Positions 58,259-64,000 of a stretch of 64,000 bases of DNA are shown one piece after another. The notes below the pieces were generated by a model. The model searched no databases, was not told where the DNA came from, and saw only the letters and a list, made by a program, of their open reading frames with translations. The stretch comes from Euryhalocaulis caribicus. Its GTDB lineage: Bacteria > Pseudomonadota > Alphaproteobacteria > Caulobacterales > Maricaulaceae. Position 1 is the first letter of the stretch. The number at the start of each line of letters is the position of its first letter. A program made the translations under genes and the position numbers. The stretch covers positions 62,001 through 126,000 of the forward strand of contig NZ_ASJA01000003.1 of assembly GCF_000412185.1 (NCBI RefSeq), written 5' to 3'.

Positions 58259-61200
58259 GTGCCGGCCGAAGACCAGCTTGATGACGCCATCATCGACCGG
58301 ATCGAGCGATCCTGCCTGTTCGATTACGATTATTACCGCGCCCGCAGCGGGCAAGAAGGCGGACGCCGCGACCTGATCGGTCACTACATGACCGAAGGCG
58401 CGCGCGACGGGTTGCGCCCTTCGCCGGTGTTCGACGCGCAATTCTATGTCGAAACCTATGCCGATGTTCAGGCGGCGGACGTCGATCCGTTCCAGCATTA
58501 CGTGCTGAGCGGCCGCGCGGAAGGGCGTTATCCCGGACCGGAAGTGCTGCGCGCCGATGCTTTCCGCATCCGGAGCAGCGGGCTTTTCGACTTCCATTTC
58601 TATCGCAAGCGGTACGGCACGCCGCATGACCAGGACGCGATCGAACATTATCTGAAGCACGGCGTCCTGAACCGGTTCCGCCCGCGCCCGGATTTCGATG
58701 GCGAGTTTTACGGCGACTACTACCCGGACTGGACGGCGTTCCGCTGTCCGTTCATGCACTATGTGGAGCATCACGAGCGGCGCTGGGCCTATCCCAGCTT
58801 CAAGGCGGCGGACCGGATCGGCGAACGCCTGCGCGACAGCGAATATTTCGACGAGGATTATTACCGCGAGCGTTACCTGCACGAGACGCCGGACCTCGAT
58901 CCGGTCGTGCATTTCTGCACTTACGGTTTCCGCCGCGGCTATGAGCCGTCAGCCCGGTTCGACGCGCAATATTATCTGGCGAACCATCCCGACATCATGG
59001 AGGCGGAGGTCAATCCGCTGCTCCATTTCATCGACGCCGGCGCCTCCGAGGGGCGCGCCGCGACGCCCAAGACAGGATATCTGTTCAACAAAGGCGGCCG
59101 CACGCTGGACCCGAACAAGCCGACAGTCCTGGTGGTCTGCCATGACGCCAACCGGACCGGCGCGCCGATCCTCGGCCTCAATCTGGTGGCCGAACTGTCG
59201 CGGGACCACAATGTCGTGTCCTGGCTGGGGCGTCCGGGCGACCTGGCCGACGATTTTGCGGATTTCAGCATATTTACGCTAAAACGCATCCCTGAACCGG
59301 GCGCGGTGGAGGCCGTGATCAAGGCGATCGGCGACCGGGCGGAACTGGATTACGCGATTCTCAATTCGGTGGAGACCAACAAGGTCGCCCCGGCGCTGAC
59401 CAAGGCGGGCATCCCGATTGTCTCGCTGATCCACGAATTTTCCGAATATTCCCTGCCGCGCGGCAAGATCGGGCGCAGCGTGCTGCTGTCGGACGTGACC
59501 ATCTTCCCGGCCAATCTGGTGCGCGAAAGCGCCATTGACGAGCTGGAAAGCTTCCTGATCGACGATGTCCCCGACAGCCTGATCACCCGTCATCAAGGCC
59601 GCTGCGTGATCGGCACGACGGAAGCCTCGGACGACGACCTGACGCGCGAGCAGCTCTACGCCAAGCTGAAACTGGGCGAGGCGCCCGAAGCCGCCGATGA
59701 CGATGAAGCGCCCGCCGCCGCGCCGGAAGACCCGGACAAACCCTTTGTCGTCATGGGCGCGGGATGGGTGCATCCGCGCAAGGGCGTGGACCTGTTCATT
59801 TCCACCGCGCGCCACTTCAAGAAGCTGACGGACCGGCCTTTCCGCTTCGTGTGGGTCGGGGGCAATTACCGGCCCAAAAACGACATCAATTATTCGGTCT
59901 GGCTGGCGGACGAGGTCAAGCGCTCCGGGCTGGAGGACGAGGTCGTGTTCGTGGACGAGCAGGGCTCGCTGAACACGCTGTGGTCAATGGCGGACGCCTT
60001 CTACCTGCCTTCGCGCCTCGACCCGTTCCCGAACGTGGTCCTGGACGCGCTGGCGCACCGGACGCCGGTGGTGTGTTTTGAGGGCGCGACGGGCGTTGCG
60101 GACCTCGCCAGCAAAAGCTTCCCGGTGCAGGCCGCGCCGTATCAGGACAAGGAAGCGGCCGCGGCGGCGCTGAAGTCCCTGGCCGACGGCGAGATTCCGG
60201 AGTTCGACGAGACGAAGATCGAGAAGCTTCTGGACTTCCCGTCCTATGTCGATGAAATCCGCGCGGCGGCGCGCCGGGCCAAGGAAAGCGTCCAGCGTCA
60301 GGCCGCGGACGCCGAGGCGATCCTGAACGCCGGCCTGTTCCAGAAGGATTTTTTCGATCAGGGAGCGCCGGCCTGGCTGCAGGTGCGCAACAACCTGATC
60401 GCGCCGCGCCAGAGCGACCTGGTCAAGCTGTACTGCAAGCTGGCCGCCCATGGCGTGTTCCCGGCGAAATCGCGGCGCGGCTTCAATGACCGGCTCTATG
60501 CCGCGACCCATGGCAAGCGCGGAGACAATCCCCTGGCCACGATCGCGCGCAGCGGCGATGTCGGCCTGAATCATGACTGCATCTGCGTCAGCGGTCTGGA
60601 ACTGGACGAGTCCGAGCCGCCGCAGGGGCAGAAAACCGCCCTGCACATCCATCTTCATTATGACGAGCTGGCGCCCGACATGCTTAGCCGGCTTCTGGGG
60701 GCGGACGCGTCCTGCGACCTGTTCATCACCACCACGGGCAAGGACAAGGCGAAGCGGTTGAAAACCGTGTTCTCCGCCTATCGGAACGGCAAGGTGGAGA
60801 TCAAGGACGTGCCCAATCGCGGCCGCGATATCGGGCCCTTCCTGGCGGCCTGGCCGGGCAAGTGGAGCGAGTACGACGTCGTTGGCCATATTCACGGCAA
60901 GAAGAGCGCCGACCTGCAATCGGACCAGGGCGATACGTGGCGCGATTACATGATCGACCGGCTGTTGGGCGGACGCGCGGCGCTGAACACCATCCTGACC
61001 GCTTTCGCGGAGGATCAGACGCTGGGCCTGGTCTTCCCGGAAGACCCGCACATCATCGGCTGGACGGAAAACCGCGAGGAAGCGGCGCGGTTCGCCGAGC
61101 GGATTGGTCTGGCGGCGGACGCCCTGCCCGACGTCATAGAATTTCCGCTGGGCAACATGTTCTGGGCGCGAACCGCGGCCTTGAAGCCCATGCTGGATGA

Positions 61201-61354
61201 AAAATTCGACTGGACCGATTTCCCGGCGGAGCCGCTGCCCTATGACGGCACCATGCTCCATGCGATCGAACGGATGCTCCCGGTCGTCTGCGAGGCGACG
61301 GGGCATCACTGGCGCACGGTTGACAGAACCGACCGCCGCGCAGCCGGCTTCTAG
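58259..61354 (+). CDS. large glycan-synthesis protein: FDYYR repeats, GT4 glycosyltransferase, RgpF-like domain
   Basis: 1031 residues from the GTG at 58259, with AGAAGGA seven bases upstream. Residues about 1-285 are six imperfect units of the form F-D-x-x-[YF]-Y...H-[YF]-x-x-x-G. Residues about 300-680 are a GT4-type glycosyltransferase with GAGWVHPRKGVDLFISTA and VFVDEQGSLNTLWSMADAF followed by PNVVLDALAHRTPVV. The C-terminal part (about 795-1031) matches rhamnan-synthesis RgpF (ALHIHLHYDEL, DVPNRGRDIGPFLAAW, YDGTMLHAIERMLP). It is a polysaccharide biosynthesis enzyme with at least two catalytic halves. Confidence 0.9.
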   Translation: MPAEDQLDDAIIDRIERSCLFDYDYYRARSGQEGGRRDLIGHYMTEGARDGLRPSPVFDAQFYVETYADVQAADVDPFQHYVLSGRAEGRYPGPEVLRADAFRIRSSGLFDFHFYRKRYGTPHDQDAIEHYLKHGVLNRFRPRPDFDGEFYGDYYPDWTAFRCPFMHYVEHHERRWAYPSFKAADRIGERLRDSEYFDEDYYRERYLHETPDLDPVVHFCTYGFRRGYEPSARFDAQYYLANHPDIMEAEVNPLLHFIDAGASEGRAATPKTGYLFNKGGRTLDPNKPTVLVVCHDANRTGAPILGLNLVAELSRDHNVVSWLGRPGDLADDFADFSIFTLKRIPEPGAVEAVIKAIGDRAELDYAILNSVETNKVAPALTKAGIPIVSLIHEFSEYSLPRGKIGRSVLLSDVTIFPANLVRESAIDELESFLIDDVPDSLITRHQGRCVIGTTEASDDDLTREQLYAKLKLGEAPEAADDDEAPAAAPEDPDKPFVVMGAGWVHPRKGVDLFISTARHFKKLTDRPFRFVWVGGNYRPKNDINYSVWLADEVKRSGLEDEVVFVDEQGSLNTLWSMADAFYLPSRLDPFPNVVLDALAHRTPVVCFEGATGVADLASKSFPVQAAPYQDKEAAAAALKSLADGEIPEFDETKIEKLLDFPSYVDEIRAAARRAKESVQRQAADAEAILNAGLFQKDFFDQGAPAWLQVRNNLIAPRQSDLVKLYCKLAAHGVFPAKSRRGFNDRLYAATHGKRGDNPLATIARSGDVGLNHDCICVSGLELDESEPPQGQKTALHIHLHYDELAPDMLSRLLGADASCDLFITTTGKDKAKRLKTVFSAYRNGKVEIKDVPNRGRDIGPFLAAWPGKWSEYDVVGHIHGKKSADLQSDQGDTWRDYMIDRLLGGRAALNTILTAFAEDQTLGLVFPEDPHIIGWTENREEAARFAERIGLAADALPDVIEFPLGNMFWARTAALKPMLDEKFDWTDFPAEPLPYDGTMLHAIERMLPVVCEATGHHWRTVDRTDRRAAGF

Positions 61355-61365
61355 AGGGAACAGAC

Positions 61366-62427
61366 GTGGCGTCAGGACAACCGGACAAGACTCTTTATCT
61401 CCATATCGGCCTGCCGAAGACGGCCACGTCATATCTCCAGCGCCTGATGGAGGAACATCGCGGCGACCTTCTGGAAAAAGGTTTCTGGACGCCGTCCCGC
61501 AAGATTTACGCGCACCGCGTCGCCGTGGATACGCTGCCCGATGACGCCCGCGCAAAGGCGGCGGACGTGCAGAGCATTCGCCGGATCGACGAGCAGGACG
61601 TCTGGAAGGATATCGAACACGCGCTGTCGCAGCCGCAGTTCGGCACGATCGTTCTGTCCTCCGAATATCTCTCCATGGGGCTGGCCGAACGCGCAAAGGC
61701 CCAGATCGCCGACCGCATAGGGCTTCCCTGCAAGATTATCATCTATCTGCGCCGTCAGGATTACCTGACCGAGTCCGGCTATAATCAGGACGTGAAGGCG
61801 ATGAATCGCCGTGAGCCGGTCCGCGCGCCGAATTACAGCGAGCGGCTGGACTGGGAGAAGGTGCTGGGCGCCTGGGCGGAGAGCTTCGGACGCGAGAACA
61901 TCCGCGCCATCGGTTATGACAGGGCGGCGCGCGACCAGACTGTACAGAAAAGCTTTTTCGAGGCGCTGGACCGGCCCGACATTCTGGAAGCGGGCGAGCT
62001 GGAAAATGGCGAAGGCCGCGTCAATGAAAGCCTTCCCGCCGACCTTCTGGAATTCAAGCGGCTGGCCAACATGTTTGGCGATTTCGGGCTGGACAAGTGG
62101 CTGGCCGGCGTGGCGGCGGCCGGGGAGTGGGCGCCAAAATACCGCATGAGCGCCGAACTGGCCGAGCAGTACCGGACGCTTTACGCCGACTCCAACCAGA
62201 GGGTGGTCGACGCCTATTTCGACGGCGACAAGTCTGCTCTGGCGCTGGACGATGCGCCCGCGGACCCGGATCGCGGCGTGGACTTTACCGGCGCGCTGCC
62301 GGCCGAAACGCTCGCCAAACTGTTTGCGGTCCACCTCAAACAGACACGCCGTCGCGAGAAGGAATTGCGGGACCGGATCGCGGCGCTGGAAGAGCGGCTC
62401 GGCGTCAAGCATGAGCCGGACTCCTGA
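61366..62427 (+). CDS. sulfotransferase-family protein of glycan cluster
   Basis: 353 residues from the GTG at 61366. The PAPS-binding loop HIGLPKTATSYLQ lies at residues 12-24 and the 3'-phosphate block IIIYLRRQDYLTESGYNQ at about 124-141. The C-terminal part is helical and ends in a charged coiled coil (RRREKELRDRIAALEERLG). It probably sulfates the polysaccharide made by the upstream protein. The next gene begins inside its 3' end (17-bp overlap). Confidence 0.9.
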   Translation: MASGQPDKTLYLHIGLPKTATSYLQRLMEEHRGDLLEKGFWTPSRKIYAHRVAVDTLPDDARAKAADVQSIRRIDEQDVWKDIEHALSQPQFGTIVLSSEYLSMGLAERAKAQIADRIGLPCKIIIYLRRQDYLTESGYNQDVKAMNRREPVRAPNYSERLDWEKVLGAWAESFGRENIRAIGYDRAARDQTVQKSFFEALDRPDILEAGELENGEGRVNESLPADLLEFKRLANMFGDFGLDKWLAGVAAAGEWAPKYRMSAELAEQYRTLYADSNQRVVDAYFDGDKSALALDDAPADPDRGVDFTGALPAETLAKLFAVHLKQTRRREKELRDRIAALEERLGVKHEPDS

Positions 62428-63679
62428 GCCGCAAGTGACTGCCCCGCCATACGATCCGCCCCGCAGGCCCTGGCGGCTCGGCTGCGGGGGATTCGATCTG
62501 GCGGACGATCCGGGCCTGATTGACGAGACCATCGCGCTGGCATTGGCCAATGACGCCTATGAGCGCGCAGAGATCGCCGTGCTGCGCGCGCTGTTGAAGC
62601 CGGGCGACCGCCTGCTGGAGATTGGCGGCGGTTTCGGCGTGGTCGCCCTGCACGCGGCCCGCATCCTGGGGCCGGACAATGTCGTCAGCTATGAAGCCAA
62701 TCCGCAGACCGCAGACGCGGCGGCGCGCAATTTCCTACTGAATGCAATGCCGGTGCGCCTGATTCAGGCTGCGGTCACCGCGCAGGGCGGAGACAGCGTC
62801 CAGTATCGCGCGAACGAGAATTTCCTCGCCGGGTCATTGCATGAAAATGTCGAGGCCGGACGCGGAATGATCGAGGTCCAGACCGTCTCCCTTGCCGACG
62901 CGCTGACCGATAGCCGCGCCAATGTCATCCTGATGGACATCGAAGGCGGCGAGGCGGCGCTGGCGGCCTGTGACGCTCTGGGGCCGGCTGAGGCGGTGGT
63001 GGCGGAAATCCATCCGCAAATTCTGGGCGCTGATGGCGCGATCAAAGCCGCGGAAGATTTCGCCGCGGCGGGCCTGTTCCCGCGCGCCGACCTGATCCAT
63101 GGCGATGTCTATGCCTTCACCCGTTCGGCGCGCCATGATGACGCCGCCCGCGCCGCCGTGGCCGCATCGCTGCGCGCCGCCGCCGCGCACAAGGCGGGCG
63201 ATTACGCATCCGCGGCGGAGCAAATGCGGGCCTTTATCGATCTGGCGCCCGGCAATCCGGACGCGCATGAACGCCTGACCCAGATCCACCTGGCCGCAGG
63301 GGACCCGGAAAGCGCATTGGCGGAGGCGGAGACATTTCACCGCCTCGACCCCGCCAATCCGGTATCGTCCTATCTGGCCGGGGTCTGCGAAATGCGCCGC
63401 GGTCATCCGGCGGCGGCGGTGAAATATGCGGAGGCCGCTATTGCGCTGGCCCCGGCCGCGCCGCGCTACCGCCACATGGCCTGTCAGGCTGCACATCAGG
63501 CCGGCATGACGGGCGAGGCGCTGCGCCACGCCGTGCGGCTGGCCGAACTGGCGCCCTATGCGGCGAACCATATCGCTCTGCTGCAGCGGGCTTACCGGCA
63601 GGCCGGGCTGAAAGAACTTGCAACGCACGCGGCGGGCTGGGCCGGGGCGCTGACAAGCCGCGCGTCCGCCAAGGGGTGA
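62411..63679 (+). CDS. FkbM-family methyltransferase with C-terminal TPR region
   Basis: 422 residues from the ATG at 62411, overlapping the sulfotransferase by 17 bp; longer upstream reading of the same frame is a shadow. The FkbM methyltransferase has the SAM-binding LLEIGGGFGVVALHA near 60 and the late blocks VILMDIEGGEAALAA and AEIHPQILG. After about residue 255 there are four or five TPR-like helical pairs (HKAGDYASAAEQMRAFIDL, AHERLTQIHLAAGDPESAL). Methylation of glycan residues with a protein-binding scaffold is likely. Confidence 0.88.
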   Translation: MSRTPEPQVTAPPYDPPRRPWRLGCGGFDLADDPGLIDETIALALANDAYERAEIAVLRALLKPGDRLLEIGGGFGVVALHAARILGPDNVVSYEANPQTADAAARNFLLNAMPVRLIQAAVTAQGGDSVQYRANENFLAGSLHENVEAGRGMIEVQTVSLADALTDSRANVILMDIEGGEAALAACDALGPAEAVVAEIHPQILGADGAIKAAEDFAAAGLFPRADLIHGDVYAFTRSARHDDAARAAVAASLRAAAAHKAGDYASAAEQMRAFIDLAPGNPDAHERLTQIHLAAGDPESALAEAETFHRLDPANPVSSYLAGVCEMRRGHPAAAVKYAEAAIALAPAAPRYRHMACQAAHQAGMTGEALRHAVRLAELAPYAANHIALLQRAYRQAGLKELATHAAGWAGALTSRASAKG

Positions 63680-63744
63680 CCAAGCGGCTGGATGATGTTC
63701 TATCCGCAGGTAGAGTGCATCGCGGGCACACAGACAGGGCTGGC

Positions 63745-64000
63745 ATGAAGCGAATTATCATCTTGGGAGCGAACGGCTATATCGGCCGCCAGCTGAGCCA
63801 GGGCCTCGCCGGGGAGGCGGGCGCGCACCTCACGCTGGTCAGCCGCAATCTGGACGCCGCCCGTTTTGCGCAAATCTGCCCGCGCGGCGACCTGATTTCC
63901 GCCGACTTCAATGAAACCGACCGCATGGTCAATATCTGCCGCAAGGCCGACATCATCATCGACCTGATCAACGCCACGCCTCCGCGCAATGCGGAAGGGG
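63745..64000 (+). CDS. NAD(P)-binding Rossmann-fold protein, truncated by window edge
   Basis: 85 codons are present. The start MKRIIILGANGYIGRQLSQGL has the G-x-x-G-x-x-G dinucleotide loop, followed by TLVSRNLDAARF, DLISADFNE and ADIIIDLINATPP, the usual pattern of saccharopine-dehydrogenase or NmrA-like Rossmann domains. The gene continues past the window, so the family cannot be fixed. It lies 65 bp after the FkbM gene and probably belongs to the same glycan cluster. Confidence 0.75.
   Translation, partial: MKRIIILGANGYIGRQLSQGLAGEAGAHLTLVSRNLDAARFAQICPRGDLISADFNETDRMVNICRKADIIIDLINATPPRNAEG

Overview
The window looks like chromosomal DNA of a GC-rich alphaproteobacterium, most likely a marine Hyphomonadaceae/Maricaulales-type organism. 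The grounds are gene order (DUF1285-NUDIX-DUF6111-CCA transferase; carA divergent from yqeY-dnaG-rpoD; carB followed by greA), a DnaG whose zinc ligands are mostly missing as in other alphaproteobacteria, a DUF4169 protein, and many short cotranscribed genes with ATGA overlaps. The genus is an inference from memory, not a database result.

Layout. 1-5.9 kb (minus): a MoxR AAA+ ATPase, DUF58 protein and two large vWA-type membrane proteins, a BatA-like envelope complex. 6.0-8.75 kb (plus): DUF1285, CoA pyrophosphatase, DUF6111 and CCA-adding enzyme in one tight operon. 8.8-13.3 kb (minus): lipoprotein, small secreted protein, BCCT osmolyte transporter, MAPEG protein and nitronate monooxygenase; a 14/16 parS-like site lies between the last two. 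13.4-16.3 kb: HMG-CoA reductase coupled to a crotonase, and small proteins including one with a flagellar-rod-like C-terminus. 16.3-17.3 kb: a gene-poor stretch with hairpins and a GIY-YIG nuclease gene enclosed by a perfect 31-bp inverted repeat. 17.8-19.3 kb: an AT-rich two-gene cassette (DUF4747-like protein plus a four-helix membrane protein), clearly foreign to its surroundings. 19.4-25.9 kb: UbiD-family decarboxylase, sugar-dehydrogenase lipoprotein, sulfotransferase-like protein plus class IV aminotransferase, three small PGPGW-type membrane proteins and an ELM1-family protein. 26.0-27.8 kb: BlaI-type repressor with a BlaI-like operator over its promoter, and an unusual M56-M23 peptidase fusion.

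27.8-40.4 kb is the macromolecular-synthesis core: greA, a glycosyltransferase, carB, a stray peptide-type binding lipoprotein inserted between carB and carA, then yqeY, a second GIY-YIG gene enclosed by a different inverted repeat, dnaG and rpoD. 40.4-49.8 kb: serine hydrolase, GNAT, M28 peptidase lipoprotein, Crp/Fnr regulator, panD, SIMPL protein, and an L,D-transpeptidase with an adjacent M15/MepK-like peptidase. A tRNA with a CAU anticodon follows at 49.86 kb. 50.3-53.1 kb: a secreted S8 subtilisin with fourteen exact heptads near its N-terminus and an outer-membrane-type C-terminus. 53.2-56.9 kb: cytochrome c lipoprotein and TolB-propeller/amidohydrolase. 57.2-64 kb (plus): a surface-glycan cluster with a methyltransferase, a large repeat/GT4/RgpF fusion, a sulfotransferase, an FkbM-TPR methyltransferase and the start of a Rossmann-fold enzyme.

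The strongest leads for something undescribed are the AT-rich two-gene cassette, the GIY-YIG genes framed by palindromic inverted repeats (two unrelated repeat sequences, same architecture), the heptad-repeat subtilisin, and the BlaI/M56-M23 pair.
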